Below are positions 44,886 to 52,462 of a stretch of 55,981 nt of DNA, one piece after another. The notes beneath the pieces are model-generated. The model searched no databases and was not told where the DNA came from. It saw only the letters and a list, made by a program, of their open reading frames with translations. The stretch is from CAZSNH01 sp052388455. Lineage in GTDB: Bacteria; Pseudomonadota; Alphaproteobacteria; Rhizobiales; Hyphomicrobiaceae. Location of the stretch: the NCBI GenBank assembly GCA_052388455.1, contig JBQTIA010000075.1, forward strand, positions 1 through 55,981. The letters run 5' to 3'. Every line of letters starts with the position of its first letter. The first letter of the stretch is position 1. Position numbers and translations under genes: made by a program.

Positions 44886-45929
44886 TCAAATCGCGTCGCC
44901 CGCCTCGTCGAAGGGGAGCTCGGGAGCCGCGGCGCGCGAGGGTCCGGTCAAGCCGATGTGGCGGAAAGCCTTGAGGGTCAGGATGCGCCCGCGCGGGGTG
45001 CGCGCGACGAAACCCTGCTGCAGCAAGTAGGGCTCGACAATCTCTTCGAGCGCGTCACGCGGCTCCGACAGTGCCGCCGCAATGGTCTCGATGCCGACCG
45101 GACCGCCGTCGTAATTCCGCGCGATGCAGTTGATGTAGCGGTGGTCGAAGGCATCGAGGCCCTCGTTGTCGACCTCCAGCGCCCGCAAAGCCTTGTCGGC
45201 TACGGCGACATCGATCCATTCGGCACCGTCGACGGCCGCGAAGTCGCGCACCCGGCGCAGCAGCCGTCCGGCGATGCGTGGCGTGCCCCGCGCACGACGG
45301 GCGATTTCCCGCGCCCCGTCGGGACGCATCGGAGCACCGAGCACCCGCGCGCCGCGTGTCACCACCTTTTCGAGTTCGTCGGCGGTGTAGAAATTCAGCC
45401 GGATCGGAATCCCGAAGCGATCGCGAAGCGGCGTGGTCAGCAGGCCGACGCGGGTGGTGGCGCCGACGAGGGTGAACTTGGCGAGATCGATGCGCACCGA
45501 GCGCGCCGCCGGTCCCTCGCCGATGATGAGATCGAGCTGGAAATCCTCCATCGCCGGATAGAGGATTTCCTCCACCGCCGGATTGAGCCGGTGGATCTCG
45601 TCGATGTACAGCACGTCGCGGTCTTCGAGATTGGTCAGCAGCGCGGCGAGATCGCCGGCCTTGGAGATGACCGGACCGGAGGTGGCGCGGAAGCCGACCC
45701 CGAGTTCCTTCGACATGATCTGCGCGAGCGTCGTCTTGCCGAGGCCAGGCGGGCCGGCGAAGAGCACGTGATCGAGCGCTTCTCCACGCGCCCGCGCCGC
45801 CTGGATGAACACCTTGAGGTTGGCGCGGGCCTGCTCCTGCCCGATGAATTCGTCCAGCGATTGCGGCCGGATCGTCGCCTCGAAGGCGTCCGTCTCTTTG
45901 CGCGCGGCCGTGACGAGGCGATCGGTCAT
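44886..45929 (-). CDS. ruvB: Holliday junction branch migration helicase RuvB
   Basis: 347-residue AAA+ motor that drives branch migration at Holliday junctions with RuvA. Walker A is GPPGLGKTT, Walker B YIDEIHRLN, sensor 1 GATTRVGLLT, and the arginine finger region TPRIAGRLLRRVRDF. Start at 45929 follows GGAGGG. In most relatives ruvB directly follows ruvA; here four small genes on the same strand lie between ruvA and ruvB, yet all share orientation and may still be co-transcribed. Confidence 0.98.
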   Translation of the reverse strand: MTDRLVTAARKETDAFEATIRPQSLDEFIGQEQARANLKVFIQAARARGEALDHVLFAGPPGLGKTTLAQIMSKELGVGFRATSGPVISKAGDLAALLTNLEDRDVLYIDEIHRLNPAVEEILYPAMEDFQLDLIIGEGPAARSVRIDLAKFTLVGATTRVGLLTTPLRDRFGIPIRLNFYTADELEKVVTRGARVLGAPMRPDGAREIARRARGTPRIAGRLLRRVRDFAAVDGAEWIDVAVADKALRALEVDNEGLDAFDHRYINCIARNYDGGPVGIETIAAALSEPRDALEEIVEPYLLQQGFVARTPRGRILTLKAFRHIGLTGPSRAAAPELPFDEAGDAI

Positions 45930-45996
45930 TCCCTCCGCAATGCCGGAGTCGGGTTGATTTGGCAACCACCAATGTTCTTCGTTTGTTTTTGGGGTA

Positions 45997-46431
45997 TCAG
46001 CGCGGGAGGATGCCGGCGCGCGAGAGCACACCCCACATGGCGAGCGCGACCAGCGAGCCGATGACCGCGACGGGCGGGGCGTGCTGCCAGACGATGCCGC
46101 CCGTGAGAAACGCCGCGATGGTGGCCGCGATGGCGCCGATCAGTGCCGCTTCGAGCCAGCGCACCCTGCCCCGGAGCAGGATGAGCGCGCCCATCGCGAG
46201 GCCACCGGCGACCGCGGGAACCGCACCCCAGGCAAACGTCGCGACGGCCTTGTCGGCGGCCCACGCGAGCTGACCGGCGCCGTCGAGCGCCTTCAGACTG
46301 TCCGGCCCCTTGCCCAGGAGCCCGGCGACGACGGAAATCGCGAACACCGTCAGCGCGCCGAAAAAGGGTGCGGCCAGCGACGTGATCAGCGTGGTCCAAA
46401 GGGCCCGCTGGCCCGCCGAAATCTCGTCCAT
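45997..46431 (-). CDS. Four-helix membrane protein of unknown function
   Basis: 144-residue membrane protein with about four hydrophobic segments (LITSLAAPFFGALTVFAISV type; FAWGAVPAVAGGLAMGALIL; ALIGAIAATIAAFLTGGIVW; VAVIGSLVALAMWGVLS). AGAAGGG precedes the ATG. It lies between the YaiI-family gene and ruvB on the same strand. No family was recognised. Confidence 0.7.
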   Translation of the reverse strand: MDEISAGQRALWTTLITSLAAPFFGALTVFAISVVAGLLGKGPDSLKALDGAGQLAWAADKAVATFAWGAVPAVAGGLAMGALILLRGRVRWLEAALIGAIAATIAAFLTGGIVWQHAPPVAVIGSLVALAMWGVLSRAGILPR

Positions 46432-46452
46432 GTTCTACCCTTCTTGCGGATG

Positions 46453-46902
46453 TTAACGGCTCCGCTTGCCGTCCTGGATCGCCTGCTCCAGCGACTGCAG
46501 AAAACGCGAACGGTCCTGTTTCGTAAAGGCGGCATTGAAGCCGCGGCTTTCGCCGGTCTCGCGCAGGTGGCGGGAAAGATCGCGCATGGCGAGCGCCATG
46601 CCGATGCTCTGGCCGGTGAAGGGCTTGCCCGTGTTGCCGATCGCCTTGGCGCCCTTTTCCAGGCAGCGGGCGGCGAGTGGAATGTCCTGAGTCACCACGA
46701 TGTCGCCTTGACCGATGTGCTCCGCGATCCAGTCGTCGGCCACATCGGGTCCGCCGTCGACGACCGTTCGGCGGACGAGGGGGCCTTCCGGAAGCCGCAT
46801 CCAGCTGTTGGCGACGTAATGCACCGTCAGGTCGTGACGCGCGGCGACCCTGATCACCTCTTCCTTCACCGGACAGGCATCGGCATCGACGAAAATCTGC
46901 AC
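46453..46902 (-). CDS. UPF0178 (DUF188, YaiI/YqxD) family protein
   Basis: 149-residue protein of the YaiI/YqxD family. It opens with the metal-binding PIN-like signature MQIFVDADACPVKEEV and has DIVVTQDIPLAARCLEKGA, both hallmark blocks. PIN-like folds are often nucleases, but the function of this family is not established. The product is soluble and full length. It sits 21 bases before the end of the small membrane gene to its left and belongs to the same minus-strand run as ruvA and ruvB. Confidence 0.93.
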   Translation of the reverse strand: MQIFVDADACPVKEEVIRVAARHDLTVHYVANSWMRLPEGPLVRRTVVDGGPDVADDWIAEHIGQGDIVVTQDIPLAARCLEKGAKAIGNTGKPFTGQSIGMALAMRDLSRHLRETGESRGFNAAFTKQDRSRFLQSLEQAIQDGKRSR

Positions 46903-46924
46903 TGGGGGTGGCCTCCGCGCGCGT

Positions 46925-47176
46925 TCAGTCCGGCCGTTCCCTGCCGCCGCCGAAGAGGCGGGCGACCAGAATCACGACCAGCGGCGGGACGAGGGCCGCC
47001 AAGGCATGAAGGGCCACGTGCGAGGTCACGGCGGTCTGCAGCGCCGCAGCCGTCTCGGCATCGGCCCCGCTGTCGAAAGGCAGTCGCGGCCAGCCGGTCG
47101 TGGCGAAATAGCTGACGACGCCGACCCATGCGACAGTCGCGATCAGCCAGAGGGTGGTGAATGTCGCCCTGCGCAT
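46925..47176 (-). CDS. Small membrane protein of unknown function
   Basis: 83-residue protein with two hydrophobic segments (about 9-25, TLWLIATVAWVGVVSYF, and 54-74, ALHALAALVPPLVVILVARLF). GGAG lies ten bases upstream of the ATG at 47176. It resembles short DUF-type membrane proteins in layout only; no family was recognised. Confidence 0.6.
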   Translation of the reverse strand: MRRATFTTLWLIATVAWVGVVSYFATTGWPRLPFDSGADAETAAALQTAVTSHVALHALAALVPPLVVILVARLFGGGRERPD

Positions 47177-47322
47177 GGTGCTGCTCCGCCTTGGGTTGCC
47201 GGCCGACATGCTGCCGATCCGCTTCGGGACCATCATGCGACGCAGCGGAGCGGGATGCCACCCTCGCGTGCGCCGGCCGCCTGGACGCCGGCCCATCGCG
47301 AATTTGGGGCAAGTAATTGTCG

Positions 47323-47823
47323 TCAGAACAGCCAGCGCGGGGTCGCGGCCTTGTAGGCCGCATAGGCGTCCGGGAACGACCGTTCCAGCATGTCCTCCTC
47401 GCGGCTGATGACGAAGCGGGTCATCAGCACGAGGTAGAGCACGATGGCCACGGCCGAGGCCGCGAACGAATAGACCGAAAGCGAGGCCAGCGGCAGCAGG
47501 AAGGCGACGTAGATCGGATTGCGCGTCCAGCGGAAGACACCGGTCGTGACCAGCCGGTTCGGCTCGCCATAGCTCTTGGCCAGCAGGGAAAAGCGCATGT
47601 AGGCCTGGATCTTCAGGATGGCCAGGAAGAAGAAGAGAATGGCCGCCAGGATCACCGCCAGATTGGCGGGATCGTCGAGGTGCGACCGGGCCGAGGGGGA
47701 CAGCGACGCGGTTTCGAACCCGACCAGGAAACAGGACCAGCTCACCCAGCTGCTGCGGTCGATGCCCCGCGCAACCTCGCCCAGCCGGCTCAACGTGATC
47801 GTCACAGGCATCTCCGTCCGCAA
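47323..47823 (-). CDS. Isoprenylcysteine methyltransferase-like membrane protein
   Basis: 166-residue integral membrane protein of the ICMT/PEMT-like methyltransferase superfamily. The C-terminal half has the diagnostic pattern VTTGVFRWTRNPIYVAFLLP (SAM-binding RxPxY-like motif) and EEDMLERSFPDAYAAYKA. There are about four membrane helices. Bacteria lack prenylated CaaX proteins, so the substrate is probably a lipid or other small molecule. It stands between ruvA and a small membrane protein gene. Confidence 0.85.
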   Translation of the reverse strand: MRTEMPVTITLSRLGEVARGIDRSSWVSWSCFLVGFETASLSPSARSHLDDPANLAVILAAILFFFLAILKIQAYMRFSLLAKSYGEPNRLVTTGVFRWTRNPIYVAFLLPLASLSVYSFAASAVAIVLYLVLMTRFVISREEDMLERSFPDAYAAYKAATPRWLF

Positions 47824-47961
47824 TTAGGATATCGACCGAGGGAACGCCGGTGAAAGCACTCAATCGTGCAAAAGCTAACGTGAAAATTCTAACGATCAGT
47901 TGCGCGACCCGGGCTTCGCCGGCGTACCGATCGATCGAGGCGTCATCCCGCTTTCCGACGC

Positions 47962-48582
47962 TCAGCGGGACAGCTCCTTCAGCCCCCGCCGGATCAGCCG
48001 CGCCGTGTCGGCCTCCTTGCCGAACTCGTTCACGGCCACGGCGACGGCCGCCGACGCCTGAGCCGGGTTGTACCCGAGATTGGTCAGGGCCGAGATGGCC
48101 TCCGCCGCCGCGTCGCCTTCCGGCGGGCCGGAGATCGCGACGCCGCTTCCTCCGCCTGCACCCGGCATCCCGGCCACCGACAGCGCCGGCGCCTTGTCCT
48201 TCAATTCGGCGGTGATGCGCTGCGCCAGCTTCTTGCCGACGCCCGGCGCCTGCTCGACCGACTGCCACGAGCCGAGCGCGATGGCGCTGGCGAGATCGTG
48301 GGGCGCCAGGGTCCCGAGCACGCCCAGCGCCACCTTGGCCCCGACGCCCTGGATGGTCTGCAGGGTGCGGAACCAGCTCCGCTCGACCTCGCTCTGGAAG
48401 CCGAACAGCTTGATCGCATCCTCGCGGACGTGGGTGTCGATGGTCAGCACCACCTCGTCGCCGAGCTTGAGGTTGCGCAGGGTGCGCGCCGAAAGCTGCA
48501 CCTCGTAGCCGACGCCGCCGACGTCGATGATGGCGTGGCTCTCGCCGATGGCATCCACCTTGCCGCGCAGCTTGCCGATCAT
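47962..48582 (-). CDS. ruvA: Holliday junction DNA helicase subunit RuvA
   Basis: 206-residue RuvA, which binds four-way junctions and loads RuvB. Domain I begins MIGKLRGKVDAIGESHAIID; the helix-hairpin-helix motifs follow (LQTIQGVGAKVALGVLGTL and VEQAPGVGKKLAQRITAEL); domain III, which contacts RuvB, is the C-terminal ALTNLGYNPAQASAAV. AGGAG ten bases upstream supports the start. ruvC is the next gene upstream, with a repeat-bearing 76-base spacer. Confidence 0.98.
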   Translation of the reverse strand: MIGKLRGKVDAIGESHAIIDVGGVGYEVQLSARTLRNLKLGDEVVLTIDTHVREDAIKLFGFQSEVERSWFRTLQTIQGVGAKVALGVLGTLAPHDLASAIALGSWQSVEQAPGVGKKLAQRITAELKDKAPALSVAGMPGAGGGSGVAISGPPEGDAAAEAISALTNLGYNPAQASAAVAVAVNEFGKEADTARLIRRGLKELSR

Positions 48583-48597
48583 GGCCGCACTCCTGGC

Positions 48598-48748
48598 GGC
48601 AGCAGGCAACCGGCAGCCGGCAGCCGGACGAAGTGTGCTCGCAACTGGACGGGGGGGGTCATGCTCCCTCGATTTCTGTGCCCGCGATCCGCCGGCCAAC
48701 GCCCGGGACCGATTGCCGGCTGCCGGATGCCGGATGCCGGAAGGCGAG
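48598..48748. repeat. CGGCAG/CTGCCG repeats around the ruvA-ruvC junction
   Basis: Two small clusters: AACCGGCAGCCGGCAGCCGG at 48608-48627 in the ruvA-ruvC spacer and GGCTGCCGGATGCCGGATGC at 48718-48737 inside the 3' end of ruvC. The units resemble those in nrdJ at 16232-16305. Confidence 0.6.
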
Positions 48749-49237
48749 GTCGCGCATCTGCCGGTGGTTGGCATGGCAAATGGCGATGGCCAGCGCGTCA
48801 GCCTCGTCGGCGCTTTCGAATTTGGCCTTGGGCAGCAGGAAGCCGATCATGGCCTGGATCTGGTGCTTCTCGGCGTGACCGGCGCCGACCACCGACTTCT
48901 TGATCAGGTTCGGCGGATATTCGGCAACCTTCAGGCCCTTCAAGGCGGGCGCCAGCAGCGCCATGCCGCGCGCCTGCCCGAGCTTGAGAGTGGCGCGCGG
49001 GTTCTCGTTGACGAAGGTTTCTTCGACGGCGGCTTCGCGCGGCTCGAATGAGGCAATGACGCTGGACAATCCCTCGAACAGCTCGCGCAGCCGGTAGGCG
49101 AGGTCATCCTCGGCTTTCGAGGTGATGAGCCCGCTCGCCACATACGACAGACGCACGCCGTCGCTGAGGACGATGCCCCATCCCGTGCGCCGGAGCCCGG
49201 GATCGATGCCGATGATGCGAATCGAATTGCCGTTCAT
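48659..49237 (-). CDS. ruvC: Holliday junction resolvase RuvC
   Basis: 192-residue crossover junction endonuclease that cuts Holliday junctions. The acidic catalytic residues are in IRIIGIDPGLRRTGWG (D12), AAVEETFVNENP, and ESADEADALAIAICHANH. Typical RuvC from this order ends close to the last motif (about 170 residues). Here about 25 extra residues (after HRQMRDLAFRHPASG) are encoded by DNA containing the CTGCCG-type repeat, so the tail is probably recent and not needed for catalysis. AGGA precedes the ATG. Confidence 0.96.
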   Translation of the reverse strand: MNGNSIRIIGIDPGLRRTGWGIVLSDGVRLSYVASGLITSKAEDDLAYRLRELFEGLSSVIASFEPREAAVEETFVNENPRATLKLGQARGMALLAPALKGLKVAEYPPNLIKKSVVGAGHAEKHQIQAMIGFLLPKAKFESADEADALAIAICHANHRQMRDLAFRHPASGSRQSVPGVGRRIAGTEIEGA

Positions 49238-49282
49238 GCCGTCCTGATACCACGGCGGCGATGCGGCGACCCGAACCTCCGC

Positions 49283-49483
49283 CTATTCGACCGTGCCGCG
49301 GTAGCGATGGTAGTCGAGGGTCTGTGCCAGCTCGGTTCCGGACTGGCGGTAGGGATCGTCGACCAGGGACGCGCGGAAGCTGTGGGCGCGCGCGGCCGAG
49401 ACCTGCGTCTCGATGAATTTGGACCACAGCACGCGGCGCAGATTGCGCGCGTAGGTGTCGAAGTCGGTCGATCCGAGTTGCAT
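49283..49483 (-). CDS. Small conserved-looking hypothetical protein
   Basis: 66-residue soluble protein (starts MQLGSTDFDTYARNLRR). No motif was recognised. It is mostly helical and polar. AGGA about ten bases upstream supports the start, and it lies between yebC and ruvC on the same strand, 45 bases from ruvC, so it may head the ruvC transcript. The function is unknown. Confidence 0.6.
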   Translation of the reverse strand: MQLGSTDFDTYARNLRRVLWSKFIETQVSAARAHSFRASLVDDPYRQSGTELAQTLDYHRYRGTVE

Positions 49484-49615
49484 GGTCTTATGGTCCTGCC
49501 GCCGGTGGAGTCGTAACGGGCCATACGGACGGGTCGACGGAAATTACCGAAAACCCGTGTAGATCCCATTGCCCCTATCCGTAAAATTTTATCGATTTCC
49601 GGGGCTGCGAAGCAT

Positions 49616-50365
49616 TCAGGCGGCGGTCAGCTTCTTCAGTACGTCTTCGGACACGTCGAAATTGGCAAACACATTCTGAACATCGTCGTCGTCATCGAGC
49701 GCTGCGATCAGCTTCATGATCGATTCCGCAACTTCGCCGTCGACCGAGGTCGTCAGGTTCGGCCGCCAGACGGCCCTGACGGTCTGTGCCTCGCCGAGCT
49801 TGGCTTCGAGCGCCGCCGCAACCGTACCGAGACTTTCGAACGGCGCCGTCACCACGTGGCTCGCCGCATCCGACTGCACGTCGTCGGCCCCGGCGTCGAT
49901 CGCCGCTTCCAGCATCGCGTCCGGCGTGCCGGCCGATGCCTTGTAGCTGATCTCCCCGACGTGCTGGAACATGTGCGCGACGGAGCCCGTCGAGCCGAGG
50001 TTGCCGCCGTACTTCGTGAACACCGCCCGCACCGCGCCGCCGGTACGGTTGCGGTTGTCGGTCAGCGCCTCGGCGATGACGGCGACGCCGCCCGGCGCGT
50101 AACCTTCGTAGCGGACCGCTTCATAAGCCGCCAGATCGCCGCCCGCCGCCTTCTTGATCGCACGCTCGATATTGTCCTTCGGCATGTTCTCCGCGCGGGC
50201 CGCCTGCACCGCCAGCCGCAGCCGAGGATTCATCCCCGGATCGGGCGTTCCCGACTTGGCCGCCACCGTGATTTCGCGCGCCAGCTTGGCAAACAGCTTC
50301 GCCTTCATGGCGTCCTGCTTGCCCTTTCGGTGCATGATGTTCTTGAACTGCGAATGGCCGGCCAT
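49616..50365 (-). CDS. yebC: YebC/PmpR-family protein
   Basis: 249-residue member of the TACO1/YebC family. It begins MAGHSQFKNIMHRKGKQDAM, with KIAREITVAAKSG-like and DNIERAIKKAAG blocks, and ends with the usual C-terminal domain. Family members have been described as transcription regulators and, more recently, as ribosome-associated factors that ease translation of proline-rich stretches. It lies upstream of the ruv genes, the common order in proteobacteria. Confidence 0.96.
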   Translation of the reverse strand: MAGHSQFKNIMHRKGKQDAMKAKLFAKLAREITVAAKSGTPDPGMNPRLRLAVQAARAENMPKDNIERAIKKAAGGDLAAYEAVRYEGYAPGGVAVIAEALTDNRNRTGGAVRAVFTKYGGNLGSTGSVAHMFQHVGEISYKASAGTPDAMLEAAIDAGADDVQSDAASHVVTAPFESLGTVAAALEAKLGEAQTVRAVWRPNLTTSVDGEVAESIMKLIAALDDDDDVQNVFANFDVSEDVLKKLTAA

Positions 50366-50475
50366 GGATTTTCTCGGGGGCTGTCTCGGGCGATGCGTTG
50401 CGGGTTCGACGGCGGATGAGACTTTCTTATTTGTCGAGGCTGGCGGTTCGGGTCAAGCCGTGTGGCCGGGGCTCG

Positions 50476-51300
50476 TCATGCGAGCCAGAAGGCCGGCTCG
50501 GCGGTGGTGAGCGGTCCGCCCAATCGCAGGCCGGCCGCGCGCAGCGCCAGCCCCGTCCTGTCGTCGATCTCGACGGCGAGGCCGGAGACGGTGGCCGGCC
50601 CCTGCGCCGGCTCGAAACGGCCGCGCGGGATCTTGGTGATGAAGCGGTTGAGTGGCTCCTCGACATCCATGCCGATGACCGAGTTGTAATCACCGCACAT
50701 GCCGACGTCGGTCATGAGGGCGGTGCCGCCCGGCAGCACGCGCTCGTCCGAGGTCGGGGTGTGCGTGTGGGTGCCGACGATGACGCTGGCGCGCCCGTCG
50801 ACGAAATGCGCCATGGCCTGCTTCTCGCTCGAGGCTTCGGCGTGCAAGTCGATCAGGATGGCGTCGGCCCCCTCCTTGAGCCGGCAGGCGGTCAACTCGG
50901 CATCGATGGCGCGGAACGGGCAGTCGAGCTCGCTCATGAACACCCGGCCGATGGCGTTGATCACCAGCACGTCGGCGCCGTTCCTCGCTTTGAACAGCCC
51001 GGCGCCTTTTCCGGGCGTGCCCTTGGGATAGTTGATCGGACGCAGCAAACGGGGCTGCCGCTCGATGAAGACCAGCGCCTCCTTCTGGTCGAAGGCGTGG
51101 TTGCCGAGCGTCACGCAGTCGGCCCCGGCGTCGAGCAGCTCCTCGTGAATGGCCTCTGTGATGCCGAAGCCGCCGGCGGCGTTTTCGCCGTTGATGGCCA
51201 GGAAATCGAGCCGGTAGCGGGCGATCAGCTTCGGGATCGCCTCGACCGCCGCACGCCGCCCTGCCCGCCCCACCACGTCGCCGAGAAACAGAAGTCGCAT
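50476..51300 (-). CDS. YmdB-type (TIGR00282) metallophosphoesterase
   Basis: 274-residue di-metal phosphoesterase of the YmdB family, some members of which hydrolyse cyclic nucleotides (B. subtilis YmdB cleaves cAMP and 2',3'-cNMP). Blocks: FLGDVVGRAGR, INGENAAGGFGI, CVTLGNHAFDQKE, DLHAEASSEKQAM, VGTHTHTPTSDERVLPGG and TDVGMCG. In this order the gene normally sits beside the 5-FCL gene; here a toxin-antitoxin cassette and heptamer repeats separate them. The start abuts the left repeat. Confidence 0.93.
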   Translation of the reverse strand: MRLLFLGDVVGRAGRRAAVEAIPKLIARYRLDFLAINGENAAGGFGITEAIHEELLDAGADCVTLGNHAFDQKEALVFIERQPRLLRPINYPKGTPGKGAGLFKARNGADVLVINAIGRVFMSELDCPFRAIDAELTACRLKEGADAILIDLHAEASSEKQAMAHFVDGRASVIVGTHTHTPTSDERVLPGGTALMTDVGMCGDYNSVIGMDVEEPLNRFITKIPRGRFEPAQGPATVSGLAVEIDDRTGLALRAAGLRLGGPLTTAEPAFWLA

Positions 51301-51321
51301 GTCGGGGCTCGTTTGGGGTCA

Positions 51322-51375
51322 GGTGGTGAGGTCGTGAGTGGTGAGTGGTGAGTGGTGAGTGGTGAGTGGTGAGTT
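51322..51375. repeat. GTGAGTG heptamer array, left copy
   Basis: About six head-to-tail copies of GTGAGTG preceded by GTGGTGAGGTC, starting 22 bases before the ymdB-like gene. The same array occurs inverted at 52426-52461 on the other side of the toxin-antitoxin pair. Confidence 0.85.
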
Positions 51376-51613
51376 GGACGGATTTTGAGTTGCAAGGCAA
51401 CTAAGATCGGGGTCTTCCCTCGGCAAAAATGCCGTGCTGGCCAAACTTCATTCCGATGCACCGTTCCCCCGTGCGCGCCTCTCGTCCTCGGCTTCCCGCA
51501 ATCCGTAGCCCTGCAGGGGCTCGGTTATCCGGGATACTTGACATATCGCCTGGTGGAAAACACGAGCCATGGCTCCGATGAGGCTGATGTTGGGCGCTGG
51601 AATGAGGGTCGCA

Positions 51614-51898
51614 TTAAAAGGCGTCCGGCCAGCGCCGCGCTCCATGAATGACGGCCAGGATTTCGATGTCGTCGCCGACGATTCGATAGGCGACGATGTA
51701 GGGCGTCCGTGTGATGACCAGTTCCCGCGTTCCTGAGACCCGCCCCGGACGGCCGATGCGTGGAAAATCGACAAGCGCATCGACCTGCGCACCGATGCGG
51801 GCGACGACGGCTTTTGCCCCTTTGGGACTCACCTCAGAAATGTAGGCGTGGGCTTGCCGAACGTCGTCCTGGGCTTGCGGAAGCCAAACGAGCCTCAT
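51614..51898 (-). CDS. parE: RelE/ParE-family toxin
   Basis: 94-residue toxin of the RelE/ParE superfamily: VWLPQAQDDVRQAHAYI helix pair, LVDFPRIGRPGRVSGTRELV, and the C-terminal strand IVAYRIVGDDIEILAVIHGARRWPDAF (in two parts), typical of ParE. ParE members inhibit gyrase while RelE members cut mRNA on ribosomes; the sequence alone favours ParE. The start overlaps the antitoxin stop by four bases (ATGA), the usual antitoxin-first coupling. Confidence 0.9.
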   Translation of the reverse strand: MRLVWLPQAQDDVRQAHAYISEVSPKGAKAVVARIGAQVDALVDFPRIGRPGRVSGTRELVITRTPYIVAYRIVGDDIEILAVIHGARRWPDAF

Positions 51899-52215
51899 CG
51901 CGCTCGGCGCTTGCCAGCCTGCCGCTTCGGCTTGCGGATGGTCGCCCGGGGCGGAAGCTGCGCTTTGGGTGTTCCCAGGCTTTCCATCCAGGACTTCATG
52001 TCCTCATGCGCGATGAATGGACCGCCGGCATCGGCTGCGGCGACCGCCTTGCGAATGTGCCCGGTCTGCCAGCGGTAGACCTCGAGGTACGCATCGACGG
52101 CCTGGTTCAGGACGTAGGAACGGTCGCGATCCAGAGCCTCGGCGACCTCGTCGAGGGCCTCGATTTTCTCCGAATCGGTGCGGAATGAGAGCTGCTTGCT
52201 GTTCAAAGCGGGCAT
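51895..52215 (-). CDS. CopG/RHH-family antitoxin
   Basis: 106-residue antitoxin. The N-terminal ribbon-helix-helix domain is LSFRTDSEKIEALDEVAEALDRDRSYVLNQAVDAYL (key words SFRTD, EALDEVAEALDR, RSYVLNQAV), which binds DNA and represses the operon; the C-terminal part (about 55-106), ending in a basic tail, should wrap the toxin. Its promoter and a perfect palindrome overlapping the -10 box are visible upstream. The pair lies between two inverted heptamer arrays, suggesting arrival as a cassette. Confidence 0.9.
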   Translation of the reverse strand: MPALNSKQLSFRTDSEKIEALDEVAEALDRDRSYVLNQAVDAYLEVYRWQTGHIRKAVAAADAGGPFIAHEDMKSWMESLGTPKAQLPPRATIRKPKRQAGKRRAR

Positions 52216-52233
52216 CCGTGGTTCGTTGTATGC

Positions 52234-52248
52234 CAATGTCAGACATTG
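52234..52248. promoter_or_regulatory. Palindromic operator of the CopG/ParE operon
   Basis: CAATGTC-A-GACATTG is a perfect palindrome about one base, overlapping the -10 element of the operon promoter and starting 19 bases before the antitoxin ATG. It is the expected binding site for an RHH dimer pair. Confidence 0.7.
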
Positions 52249-52273
52249 TAATGCGAAGGCATGCCTCACGCAA
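52245..52273 (-). promoter_or_regulatory. Promoter of the CopG/ParE operon
   Basis: On the minus strand TTGCGT (52273-52268) and TACAAT (52250-52245) are separated by 17 bases, a good sigma-70-type promoter about 30 bases before the antitoxin start codon. Confidence 0.65.
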
Positions 52274-52425
52274 GGAAGGCGAGCCATAGGCCCCTCGAAT
52301 ATCCGCCTCCGTCGCAAACTTCGCCCGGTCATGGATGAACCGAGATCGCGTCTCGGGCTTGCTCTCCATCAGTGCGTTGATCGCCGCGCCGGCTGCCGCA
52401 CGCTTCACCAGCTCAGTCTGACCCA

Positions 52426-52461
52426 CTCACCACTCACCACTCACCACTCACCACTCACCAC
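52426..52461. repeat. CACTCAC heptamer array, right (inverted) copy
   Basis: Five head-to-tail copies of CACTCAC, the reverse complement of the unit at 51322-51375, ending one base before the 5-FCL stop codon. Even the flanking CACCTCAC matches the flank of the left array. Confidence 0.85.
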
Positions 52462-52462
52462 C

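Noticed and set aside
49484..49615. LexA/SOS box before the ruv genes
   Set aside because: No GTTC-N7-GTTC or GAAC-N7-GAAC pattern typical of alphaproteobacteria was seen.
52249..52425. Possible gene fragment upstream of the antitoxin (minus-strand frame starting MGQTELVKRAAAGAA)
   Set aside because: The frame runs into the antitoxin in another register and has no recognised domain; it may be a remnant, but the evidence is too thin.
51322..52461. CRISPR array
   Set aside because: The repeats are 7 bases long, directly adjoining and without spacers, and no cas genes are present.
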